Assembly: GCF_019704555.1 (NCBI RefSeq)
Contig: NZ_AP024745.1
Span: forward strand, 4,534,501-4,598,500
Reading direction: 5' to 3'
Length of the DNA stretch: 64,000 nt
Origin: Actinoplanes sp. L3-i22
GTDB taxonomy: Bacteria > Actinomycetota > Actinomycetes > Mycobacteriales > Micromonosporaceae
This document shows positions 56,218-64,000 of this stretch, one piece after another. The notes under the pieces were generated by a model, which was not told the DNA's origin, searched no databases, and worked only from the letters and a program-made list of their open reading frames with translations. Position 1 is the first letter of the stretch, and the number at the start of each line of letters is the position of its first letter. The translations under genes and the position numbers were made by a program.

Positions 56218-59205
56218 TCAGAGATGGATGGACTGGCGGGAATGCCGGAGTTTGGCGCGTACGACATCCCCTTCGGGATGGCGTAGGTCGGTGAGGATGT
56301 CCAGGGCACGCTGCCAGGCGACCCGGGCGTCGGTCAGGCGGCCGCTGTCGCGGTAGGTGTCGCCCAGCGCGGCGAGACACCGGCCCTCGTAGTAGCGCTC
56401 GCCGGCGTGATGCAGCAGGTCGGCGGAGCGTTCGTAGTAGGACACGGCGTTCTCGACCTCGTCGAGGTACTGGTGGATGTTGGCGACCATGGCCAGCGTG
56501 ATGGCCTCCCCGCGCTGGTTGCCCAGCCGCCGGTGCAGCGCCAACCCCCGCAGGGACTTGTCGAGCGCCGCCCGGGGCCGGCCCACCTTGGCCTCGTGAT
56601 AACCCAGCCGGGCCAGCGCGTCGGCCACGCCGGGCCGGACGCCGGCCTGCTCGTAGCAGTGCAGCGCCTGGCGGATGCGGTCGTACGCCTCCTGGTGCCG
56701 GTCCCATCTGTCCAGCAGCCAGGCCAGGTGGCTGTGGACGGTGGCCTGCCCGACCCGGTCGCCGATCTCGGTGAAGCCCGCCAGGGCGCGCTCGAACTCG
56801 GCGATGGCGTCGTCGTGGCGGCCGAGCCATCCGTGAGCGCGGCCCAGCCCGGCCGACGCGTGTGCCCGCCCGAGCCGGTCGCCGTGCGCGTCGGCGGCGT
56901 CGAGGGCCAGGCGCGCGACAACGGTCCAGTCCTGCCAGTGCCCGCGCCGGTCGAGATAGGTGGCGATGGCCCAGGCGAGCTGCCAGCAGGCGGCGGGCCG
57001 GTCGTGGTCGGCCGCGTACCGGATCGCGGCGAGCAGACCGGCGTGCTCCCGCCCGAACCAGACCAGCGCGGCCGCCGGATCGGCGTGCTGCTCGGTCACC
57101 ACCGCCGGCGGCGGCGCCGGCAGGACGACCGGATCCCGGTACGGGTTGAGCTGCCGGTCCGCGGCGTGCGCGGTGTGCAGGTAATGCGCCAGCAGGCGGC
57201 GGACGCTCTGGTCCCGGTCGCCGTCGGCGAGCCGGGCCCGGGCCTGCTCGTGGGCGTACGCCCGCAGCAGGTCGTGGATGACGAACCGGCCGGGAAAGGG
57301 CTCGCTGAGCAGGCTGGCGCGGGTCAGCTCGGCCAGCAGCGCGAGGGCCTCGGGCGCTGTCCCGGCGGCCAGGCTGGCCGCGGCGGCGGCCGAGATCTCC
57401 GGGCCCGGATGCAGGCCGAGCAGCAGGAACATCCGCGCCGCCGCCGGGCTGAGGGCCGCGTACGAGCAGGAGAACACCGCGCGGATCTGACCCATCCGGT
57501 CGCCCGCGTCCAGCACGTCGAGCAGGCGGCTCGAGTCCGCGAGCTCGGCGGCGACCGCGGCCAGGGGAAAGCCGGTGACCTGTACGCGGGCAGCCGCGAG
57601 GGTCAGCGCGAGGGGCAGCCGGGCGCAGGCGCCGACGATCCGGGCGACCGCGGCCCGGTCGGTGTCGGCGGCCGCGGCTCCCAGCCGGGCCGCCAGCAGC
57701 TCGCGGGCCTCCCCGGCGGACAACACGTCGAGGGTGAGCGGGCGGGCGCCGTCCACGGCGACCAGGCCGGTCAGCTGGCTGCGGCTGGTCACCACCACGA
57801 TGCCGGCGTCACCCGGCAGCAGCGGGCGTACCTGCTCGGCATCGCGGGCGTTGTCCAGCACGACCAGCATCCGCCGGCCGGCCAGCACGCTGCGGTAGAG
57901 GCCGGCCTGGGCCTGCACGCCCTCCGGGATCCGCTCGGCGGCCACGCCCAGCGCGTACAGGAAACCGCGCAGCGCCTCGCCCGGGTCCATCGTCTGTCCG
58001 CCGTCGTCGTAGCCGCGCAGGTTCACGTACAGCTGGCCGTCCGGGAAGCGGTGCCGCACGCGATGCGCCCAGTGCACCGCCAGAGCGGTCTTTCCCACCC
58101 CGGCCGTACCGGACACCGCGGTGATCACGATGGCCGGAGGGTGCCGGTCGGTGGCGAGCATGTCGTCGAGCCGGGCGATGTCGGCGGGAAGCAGGGCGGG
58201 CCGATCATCGGCAGCCCGCGCCGGGGGCGGGGACTCCTGGCGCAGGACCCGGCGATGCGCCTGCACCAGCTCCGGCCCTGGTTCGATCCCCAGCTCCTCG
58301 ACGAGCCGGCGGCGGATCTCGGCGTACGCCTGGAGCGCGGAGGCCTGAAGACTGCCGGCCGCGAGGGCGGCGATGAGCCGGGCGTGCACCGGCTCGTGCA
58401 GCGGGCTCGTGGAGGCGAGCTCGCGCAGGCGGGGCAGGCACCGGCCGGCCTGCCCGGACGCGAGGGCCAGGTCGGCGAAGCGCAGGGTCGCCGCGATCCG
58501 CTCCTCGACCACGGCGGTGACGAGCGGATGATCGCGCAACTGCGCGACGTCGGAGAGCGGGCTGCCGCGCCAGAGCGCCAGCGCGTCGTCCAACAGATCG
58601 AGGGCCCGGACCGGCTCGGCGGCACGCGCCTGGCCGATCCGCCGGCGGAAGTCGGCCAGGTCGAGCCGGCCGTCGGCGAGGTTGAGCTGGTACCCGCCGG
58701 AGGTCCGGCTGATGATGTCGTCCGGCCCGGACCGCAACGCCGTGCGCAGCCGCGACAGGTACGTGTGCAACGCGTGTCTCGGGTCGGGTGGGATCCGGCC
58801 ACCCCACAGCACGTCGGTCAGGTCCGAGGGGGAGACCGGGGTGTTGGCCGACAGCGCGAGCCGGCCCAGCACGGCCCGGCGCATGCTGCGCCCCACCGCC
58901 ACGTCGGCCGTGCCGCGGCTCACCCGCAACGGTCCCAGCACGCGTACCCGTACCGGGTGGACAGTGCCGGTCTCCTCGGCGGCCCGGCGCAGTGTCATCT
59001 CGGTGTCGCCGGTCAGGCACAGGACGGCGACGATCGCGTCCACCGAATCTCGCTGCGGTCTCCTGGTTCGCCCCTGCTCCAGGTCGCGAATCGCCGCCAC
59101 GCTGAGGCCGACCCGATCGGCCAGGCATTGCTGGCTCAGCCCGGCCGCCCGGCGCGAGGTACGCAGCAGCGCGCCGAACCCGCCCTGACCCAAGGTCTCG
59201 TCCAC
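56218..59205 (-). CDS. SARP-family regulator with XRE, BTAD, NB-ARC and TPR domains
   Basis: The 995-residue regulator has, in order: an XRE-type helix-turn-helix (about residues 10-65, LLRTSRRAAGLSQQCLADRVGLSVAAIRDLEQG), an OmpR-like winged helix (about 85-165), a bacterial transcriptional activator domain (about 170-315, ALALWRGSPLSDV, HEPVHARLIAAL), an NB-ARC ATPase (Walker A SGTAGVGKTAL, Walker B RMLVVLDNA), and about seven C-terminal TPR repeats (about 640-985). This is the large AfsR-like form that integrates an ATP-dependent switch. SARPs usually activate secondary-metabolite or secreted-product genes. The GTG at 59205 was chosen because the helix-turn-helix starts soon after; an ATG at 59295 is possible. 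Confidence 0.88.
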   Translation of the reverse strand: MDETLGQGGFGALLRTSRRAAGLSQQCLADRVGLSVAAIRDLEQGRTRRPQRDSVDAIVAVLCLTGDTEMTLRRAAEETGTVHPVRVRVLGPLRVSRGTADVAVGRSMRRAVLGRLALSANTPVSPSDLTDVLWGGRIPPDPRHALHTYLSRLRTALRSGPDDIISRTSGGYQLNLADGRLDLADFRRRIGQARAAEPVRALDLLDDALALWRGSPLSDVAQLRDHPLVTAVVEERIAATLRFADLALASGQAGRCLPRLRELASTSPLHEPVHARLIAALAAGSLQASALQAYAEIRRRLVEELGIEPGPELVQAHRRVLRQESPPPARAADDRPALLPADIARLDDMLATDRHPPAIVITAVSGTAGVGKTALAVHWAHRVRHRFPDGQLYVNLRGYDDGGQTMDPGEALRGFLYALGVAAERIPEGVQAQAGLYRSVLAGRRMLVVLDNARDAEQVRPLLPGDAGIVVVTSRSQLTGLVAVDGARPLTLDVLSAGEARELLAARLGAAAADTDRAAVARIVGACARLPLALTLAAARVQVTGFPLAAVAAELADSSRLLDVLDAGDRMGQIRAVFSCSYAALSPAAARMFLLLGLHPGPEISAAAAASLAAGTAPEALALLAELTRASLLSEPFPGRFVIHDLLRAYAHEQARARLADGDRDQSVRRLLAHYLHTAHAADRQLNPYRDPVVLPAPPPAVVTEQHADPAAALVWFGREHAGLLAAIRYAADHDRPAACWQLAWAIATYLDRRGHWQDWTVVARLALDAADAHGDRLGRAHASAGLGRAHGWLGRHDDAIAEFERALAGFTEIGDRVGQATVHSHLAWLLDRWDRHQEAYDRIRQALHCYEQAGVRPGVADALARLGYHEAKVGRPRAALDKSLRGLALHRRLGNQRGEAITLAMVANIHQYLDEVENAVSYYERSADLLHHAGERYYEGRCLAALGDTYRDSGRLTDARVAWQRALDILTDLRHPEGDVVRAKLRHSRQSIHL

Positions 59206-59578
59206 GCTGTACGTGCCCCCGCTTCGCCAGCCGCCGGGCACCCACCCTAATGGGTCTGGGTCGCAGGCTGTCGCGATGCGAGACTGACTACGCACGAGCT
59301 ATGCACTCCCATACCTCGGGCTGCCATTCGATCGACGTCGATGCTACGAGGGTCTGCTCGCACTCGTCTGACAGTTCGCTACCCGTACCGTTCCTTGCGG
59401 CACCGAGGCTCTGATGTGGTTGCGTGGTGGCGTCGCCCGGCTTTTCTCCAGCGTCATGGCGTAGGCGCAGGAGGTGCGCCCGGCTCTCCTCACGCCCGGA
59501 TCGGCCCCTGGCCGCGGCCGCCCTCGGGGGACGGCATCGCGGTCAGGGCCGGTGTGGGCGTGCGAACCGCGGACCCAT
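59206..59578. other. Region between the SARP and TetR genes
   Basis: About 370 bp without a convincing gene. A perfect 12-bp palindrome, ATCGACGTCGAT, sits at 59331-59342 and could be an operator. Short open frames on both strands have no family likeness. Since TetR genes usually face their target gene, and none is visible here, the former target may have been lost. Confidence 0.4.
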
Positions 59579-59663
59579 GTTTTGTACCGATCGGTTGGAG
59601 GCAGCCTAGCCGGGTTTTGTACCGATCGGTAGAGACCTGGATCGCGTTTTGTACCGAGCGGTA
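59579..59663. repeat. Three phased copies of a TetR-type operator
   Basis: The 17-base unit GTTTTGTACCGATCGGT starts at 59579 (first two bases TGTT rather than GGTT context), 59614 and 59646, the third with AG for AT. Palindromic cores TACCGATCGGTT (59585-59596), TACCGATCGGTA (59620-59631) and TACCGAGCGGTA (59652-59663) are 35 and 32 bp apart, about three helix turns. The last overlaps TAGGAT (59662-59667), the likely -10 of the TetR gene. Confidence 0.85.
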
Positions 59664-59673
59664 GGATCGACGG

Positions 59674-60285
59674 GTGAGCGCCGAACAGCAGACCACCGGA
59701 CGACCGCGGGCCTTCGACGAGCAGGCTGTCCTGCACCGCGCCGCCGAGGTCTTCTGGCGGCACGGCTACGACGGCACGTCGCTGCGCGCGCTGACCGACG
59801 CGATGGGCATCAACCGCCCCAGCCTGTATGCCACTTTCGGCAGCAAGGAGCAGCTGTTCAAGCGGGCCTTCGACCGCTATCACGACACCCAGGTGGCCAC
59901 CGCCCGCGCCGCACTCGACCAGCCCAGCGCGTTCGCGTCCATCGAGGCGTTCCTGCGCTCCAGCGCCGACGGTCTCACCGCCGACGGCAAACCCGCCGGC
60001 TGCTTCTCCATCCAGGGCGGCCTGGCCTGCTCCCCGGAGAACGCGCGCATCTCCGAGGCGTTGGCCGCCGGCCGCGCCGCCACCGAGGCCGCGCTGCGGG
60101 AGCGCCTGTCCCGCGCGGCCGCTGAGGGCGACCTCCCGGCCGGCGTCGACCCCGCTGCGCTGGCCCGCTTCGTCATGGCGCTCAGCGAAGGCCATGCCGT
60201 CCACGCGGGCGCCGGTGCCAGCCGCGCCGACCTGCACGCCTCGGTCGACATCGCCATGCGCGTGCTGGCCCGAAGCGAACAGTGA
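59674..60285 (+). CDS. TetR-family transcriptional repressor
   Basis: A 203-residue regulator. The N-terminal helix-turn-helix is AAEVFWRHGYDGTSLRALTDAMGINRPSLYATFGSKEQLFKRAF; the C-terminal part (about 80-200) is a TetR ligand domain with DGKPAGCFSIQGGLACSPEN, as in the AcrR subgroup that controls oxidoreductase or efflux genes. TAGGAT lies 6 nt before the GTG start, consistent with leaderless transcription, and the third operator overlaps it, so strong autorepression is expected. Confidence 0.92.
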   Translation: MSAEQQTTGRPRAFDEQAVLHRAAEVFWRHGYDGTSLRALTDAMGINRPSLYATFGSKEQLFKRAFDRYHDTQVATARAALDQPSAFASIEAFLRSSADGLTADGKPAGCFSIQGGLACSPENARISEALAAGRAATEAALRERLSRAAAEGDLPAGVDPAALARFVMALSEGHAVHAGAGASRADLHASVDIAMRVLARSEQ

Positions 60286-60808
60286 CGTCGATCCACCTCC
60301 CGGCGTTGCGCGGGTACTGACGTACGGGATTCGTCAGGATGCGTCGTCGATGGTGTGCCATCCGTTGGTGGCGCACTGCGTCTGCAGCGCCGTCGTAGAG
60401 CTGCTGCTGTCCCCGGCGGCTGAACAGGGGGCCGGGGAGCTGACCAGGGGAAAGGTGCGGGGACGCCGGGATCGGGCGCCCCTGCACCGGATCGGTAGAA
60501 CGCTGGGTGCGCATCGGCCGCGGGCGATCGGCGGTGTCCGATGGGGCGGCTGCTGCGCGTTGCCGTGGCCACCTGCGTACCCGGAAATCGTCGTTTGATT
60601 TTGATCGGGTCTTGGTGTGCCTCGCCACGTGCCGCGGTTCCGCTTATGACCTGTTCGACCGATGGCGGCGCAATGCGTGTTCGTCCGCATTGGAGTGAAG
60701 GTTCTTGCAGCCGGGCGGTGACATCGGCCGATGGGCTGATGTGGCGCGCCGCCGGGGCGCTCGTAGCGTTGCATGCGGTCATGCTTCCGTCACCCCGGGG
60801 GAGGATCC
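60286..60808. other. Region before the Tc-toxin-like gene
   Basis: About 520 bp with no convincing gene. Close to its end, GCATG (60771-60775) and CATGC (60780-60784) form a 5-bp inverted repeat, and TAGCGT (60764-60769) could be a -10 box for the toxin-like gene. A minus-strand reading toward 60334 ends in a plausible tail but has no start or family match. Confidence 0.4.
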
Positions 60809-63800
60809 GTGTTGAAGAACGATTCATCACCCAGCTACGAGCAGCTGTTCGGCGAGTTGAACTTCAGGACGGACGACGACGCGCGATCCGTCTGTTCCCC
60901 GGCGGCCTACCTGGTCGAGCTGCTCGGGCTGATCGAGGAGTCCTTCGACCGGCCGTCGCTGCTGGAGCGCCGGCCGGACCTGCGCAGTGTGGTGCTCGAC
61001 GCGGACAACACGTTCGTCGAGACGCCCTATCTGGACATCGTCAACGAGGTCCTGGAGCGGCTGGTCGGCACCGACCCCTACCAGACGCTGCGCACCGGCA
61101 TTCACCCGTTCGGGCTGCCGTTCTCGTTGCGCAACGAGCGGCTGCGCAGCTGCCTGAGCTATCTGCGGGTGACGCCCGAGGAGCTGTACCGGCTGTTCGC
61201 GGCCGAGGCGGACCACGACCTGGTGGCCCGGGAGTACCTGCGCCTGTCCGCCGAGGACGTCGCGGTGGTGACCACGCAGCTGCCGGACGAGGCCGCCGTC
61301 CGGACCGCCTACGGGCTGCCCGCCGACGGCGTCCTCGCCGACCTGCAGGACGTCGTGCGGTTCAGCGCGGCTACCGGCCTGCCCGGCGCCCAGGTGCGGG
61401 AGCTGGTCGCGATCAGCCCGCAGGCGGTGACGATGGCCGCCGACGGCACGCGGATCGAGCCGGCCGCCGGGGCGGGCGCCGTCGGGGTGGACTGGTTCGA
61501 GCCGGCCCACCGGCTGATCCGGCTGGCGCGGATGAGCGGGCTGAGCCTGACCGACCTCGGCCTGGTCGTGACGAACTGCTGCGCCGGGCGCATCGACGCG
61601 GCGGCGCTGCGCACCGTCGCCGTCGCGGTGCGGCTGCGGCGCGAGCACGACCTGACCGCTGAGCAGGTCTGCGAGCTGGCCGGTGCGGTGGACCCGGCGG
61701 TGATCGAGGGGTGCGCGGGGGACCTGATGGCGCCCCGCAACCGCGACTACCGGGCCCGGCTGGCCGCAGCCGTCGAGGTCGCCGAGCGCGACATCGCCAC
61801 GATCGTGCGGCGCTACCGCGAGCGGTACAGCGCGCAGCAGCCGAGCCCGTTCGACCGGGGGGAGATCGGGCAGGCGGAGATCACGCTGCTGCGCCGGGTG
61901 GCCCGGCTCGCCACGGCACTCGGCATCGCCGTCGACGAGCTGTTCGACGTGCTGGTGGCGCTGGAGAGCGACCCGTCGCTGCCGCGTTACAGCACGTTCG
62001 TGGTGCTGGGCGCGGCGCCGGCCGGCACGCGCGACTACTACCGGGTGCTCTCGGGCGGCGATCCGGCGGCCGGGCTGTGGCTTTCCCAGGTGCTGTTCGC
62101 CGTGGTGAGCTGGATGCAGGCCACCGGGTTCGCCGCGAGCGAGCTGGCCGAGATCCTCGGCGGGCGCCCGGAGCCGGCCGACGGCGAGCAGGTCGCGGTG
62201 CTGGAGACGATCCGGCGCGCCTTCGACCCGGTGGCGTTGAGCGCCGAGGTGTTCGTCTCGGATCGGTTCTCCGAACGCGCCGCGACGGTGATCCACGACG
62301 TGCTGACCGCCTACGACACGGCCGTGGTCTCCGGCCGCGACGACCGGCTGCTGCGCCTGGACCCGGCGGGGGTGCCGGCCGCGGCCTACGACGCGGTACG
62401 CGACCTGGGCGTGCTGGCCGCGGAGGACTTCACCGGGCTGGGCCTGGACCAGCGGCTCACCGCGAAGATCTACGCCAACCTGGTGCACCTCGGGGTGTTG
62501 CGGGCCGACGGCACTCTCGCCGTCGAGTCCACCGCCGGCCTGCGTCTGGCCAGCGACTTCAGCGTGTGCGCCGAGATGCTGTTCAAGACGATCAGCTCGG
62601 TGGTCAACGGAACCGCGTCGCTGTTCCCGTCGGACCTGGTGGCGCTGGACAACCTGACGCCGCCACAACAGGCCGAGCTCTACCACAACCTGATCTTCAA
62701 CGGCTACCTGGACGAGGCCGGCGACCTGCGGCAACCCGACTTCTTCCTGGACGCCGCGAACCTCGCGCAATTCGCCGTCAACGTCGACCTCGACGACGTC
62801 GCCGCATCGGTGTGGCAGCTGCTCGACGCCCGGATGGCCGGCTTCCGCGCGCAGCCGCTGCTGATCGACCCGCAGATCTTCGCCGACCTGCGGCTGAGCG
62901 GGGCGCAGCTGGCGGCGCTGACCGAGAGCCTGCGGTTCAACGGCTACCTCGACGAGGCCGGCGCCTACCGGGACAAGCCGGCCCTGCAGCGGCTGGCCGT
63001 CGCCGACTTCCGGCTCGCCCTGGCGTTCTATCCGCACCGTAGGGCCGTCCTGGACGCGATGCGGGCGCAGATCGCCGCGTTGCGGGCCGAGCTGTACACG
63101 TTCACCCCGGACGACTTCGTGCCGCTCGCCGACGCCGCGATGGGCCAGCGGGTGCTCACGGCGCTGCAAGCCACCTGTCTGAGCGACGATCGGGTGCGCG
63201 ACGAGGCGCTGTTCGCCGACCCGGACGCGGTGCTCGACCTCGGCGCCGGCTTCACCGACGGGGAACAGCGGACCGTCTTCGATCAGATCGCCACGGTGCT
63301 CGACGACCAGCGGCCGTACCGGATCAGCGGCGAGGCGCTCGCCGAGCTCGGCCTCACCGGCGACGAGCAGGATCAGCTCGTCGCGCAGCTGACCGGCATG
63401 GGCCTGCTCGACGAGGCCCGTGCGGTGGCGCCGGACTGGCTGGCGTACTTCGGCAACGCCGGCAACGCGCTGGACTTCGCGCTGCCCGGGCTGGAGGACT
63501 ACCGCACCGACATCTTCTTCGTGCTGCACGCCGTGGCGGGCGAACAGCAGGCGGCGATCACCGAGATCGGCGCGCGCCTGACCGACTGCGCGCAGGCGCA
63601 GCGCGACGCCTTCGCCGGTGCGCTGGCCGACGCGTTCGGCGTGCCGGCCGGCCCGGCCGCCGCGATCGCCGAGGCGGTGACCGGCGGCCCGGCGCAGGCG
63701 CTCGACGTCCTGCTGGCACCGGTGCTGGCGGCCGCCGACGCCGCCGGCGGCCAGGTGCGGGCGGTCCCGGCCGATCCGCACTTCCGGTTCGCTTTCCGGC

Positions 63801-64000
63801 GGGTGCGCCGGTTCGCGTTGCTGGCCGGCAAGCTCGGCCTGGATCCGGCCGAGATCGCCGCCGTGTTCACCGACCAGGACCTGGTGGGCAAGTTCGGCGA
63901 GCATCTGGTGCTGCCGCCCGGGGTGACCCGCTTCGACACGGTGCTGGACAGCTTCGACGGCACGATCTACGCGTTCAGCGCCGGGGCCTACTGGACCTAC
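60809..64000 (+). CDS. Tc-toxin subunit A-like giant protein (partial, runs off the window)
   Basis: 1,064 codons open to the window end, from GTG 60809 with GGGGAGGA upstream. The N terminus matches the TcA/VRP1 (Salmonella virulence plasmid A protein) family: RSVCSPAAYLVELLGLIE, then RRPDLRSVVLDADNT, then TPYLDIVNEVLERLVG and HPFGLPFSLRNERLR. Most of the rest is helical with internal repeats: FNGYLDEAG occurs twice (near 62700 and 62940) in similar contexts. The last codons read DSFDGTIYAFSAGAYWTY, a hemopexin-like repeat start, as in some actinobacterial Tc-related proteins. No signal peptide. Whether it is a pore-forming toxin component or a different giant protein depends on the missing part. 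Confidence 0.8.
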   Translation, partial: MLKNDSSPSYEQLFGELNFRTDDDARSVCSPAAYLVELLGLIEESFDRPSLLERRPDLRSVVLDADNTFVETPYLDIVNEVLERLVGTDPYQTLRTGIHPFGLPFSLRNERLRSCLSYLRVTPEELYRLFAAEADHDLVAREYLRLSAEDVAVVTTQLPDEAAVRTAYGLPADGVLADLQDVVRFSAATGLPGAQVRELVAISPQAVTMAADGTRIEPAAGAGAVGVDWFEPAHRLIRLARMSGLSLTDLGLVVTNCCAGRIDAAALRTVAVAVRLRREHDLTAEQVCELAGAVDPAVIEGCAGDLMAPRNRDYRARLAAAVEVAERDIATIVRRYRERYSAQQPSPFDRGEIGQAEITLLRRVARLATALGIAVDELFDVLVALESDPSLPRYSTFVVLGAAPAGTRDYYRVLSGGDPAAGLWLSQVLFAVVSWMQATGFAASELAEILGGRPEPADGEQVAVLETIRRAFDPVALSAEVFVSDRFSERAATVIHDVLTAYDTAVVSGRDDRLLRLDPAGVPAAAYDAVRDLGVLAAEDFTGLGLDQRLTAKIYANLVHLGVLRADGTLAVESTAGLRLASDFSVCAEMLFKTISSVVNGTASLFPSDLVALDNLTPPQQAELYHNLIFNGYLDEAGDLRQPDFFLDAANLAQFAVNVDLDDVAASVWQLLDARMAGFRAQPLLIDPQIFADLRLSGAQLAALTESLRFNGYLDEAGAYRDKPALQRLAVADFRLALAFYPHRRAVLDAMRAQIAALRAELYTFTPDDFVPLADAAMGQRVLTALQATCLSDDRVRDEALFADPDAVLDLGAGFTDGEQRTVFDQIATVLDDQRPYRISGEALAELGLTGDEQDQLVAQLTGMGLLDEARAVAPDWLAYFGNAGNALDFALPGLEDYRTDIFFVLHAVAGEQQAAITEIGARLTDCAQAQRDAFAGALADAFGVPAGPAAAIAEAVTGGPAQALDVLLAPVLAAADAAGGQVRAVPADPHFRFAFRRVRRFALLAGKLGLDPAEIAAVFTDQDLVGKFGEHLVLPPGVTRFDTVLDSFDGTIYAFSAGAYWTY

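Noticed and set aside
56407..59250. Long plus-strand open frame opposite the SARP gene
   Set aside because: Same GC effect. The minus-strand protein has complete helix-turn-helix, NB-ARC and TPR motifs.
59344..59500. Minus-strand reading as a transposase remnant
   Set aside because: No transposase motifs, inverted repeats or target duplication could be found.
60827..63904. Long open frame on the minus strand opposite the Tc-like gene
   Set aside because: GC-rich third positions keep the opposite frame open. Its translation is rich in Gly/Arg/His/Gln without family motifs, while the plus strand has clear TcA motifs and a ribosome-binding site.

Overview
The window looks like chromosome from a high-GC actinomycete, most likely of the Actinoplanes/Micromonospora type. 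The basis is third-position GC bias throughout, frequent GTG starts, secreted ricin/CBM proteins, a SARP regulator, a DUF574-type methyltransferase, and several genes that seem to be transcribed without leaders (a TANNNT box 6-8 nt before the start codon). No rRNA, tRNA, CRISPR array or intact insertion sequence was seen.

Region 1 (1-15 kb) is mainly a plant-polysaccharide locus. A lipoprotein and an SMI1/KNR4 protein come first. Then a minus-strand operon (9000 to 2659) encodes two DUF6807/PmoA proteins, a GH43 enzyme, a PL1-CE8 fusion and a ROK regulator. It diverges from a plus-strand operon encoding a sugar-binding lipoprotein, two permeases and a secreted GH3 enzyme.

Region 2 (15-35 kb) is mixed: a membrane-protein gene broken at a G6 run; a divergent acyl-CoA-dehydrogenase-like/AraC pair; a methyltransferase; a secreted M35 metalloprotease; three overlapping sensor-kinase genes; DUF2252 and CinY-like genes; PPK2; a Na+/H+ antiporter; and a secreted CBM2-metalloprotease under a strong palindrome. 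A pectate-lyase remnant, two hairpin terminators and a ricin-lectin gene follow.

Region 3 (35.2-41.9 kb) is a complete four-gene Wadjet anti-plasmid system (jetABCD) with overlapping genes. Region 4 (41.9-49.1 kb) holds a methyltransferase and a ROK regulator, divergent from an alpha-galactoside operon (binding protein, two permeases, GH36) with a clear palindromic operator between them. Neither sugar ABC operon has its own ATPase, so a shared one elsewhere is likely.

Region 5 (49-55 kb) has two little-known genes and a decaying MarR-controlled locus: an alcohol-dehydrogenase fragment, a 53-codon membrane ORF and a frameshifted FAD monooxygenase, with a 35-bp palindrome beside marR. An M3 oligopeptidase follows. 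Region 6 (55-64 kb) has a SARP/NB-ARC/TPR regulator followed 12 bp later by a ricin-lectin gene, a TetR gene preceded by three phased copies of its probable operator, and the first 1,064 codons of a very large Tc-toxin-A-like protein that runs off the window end.
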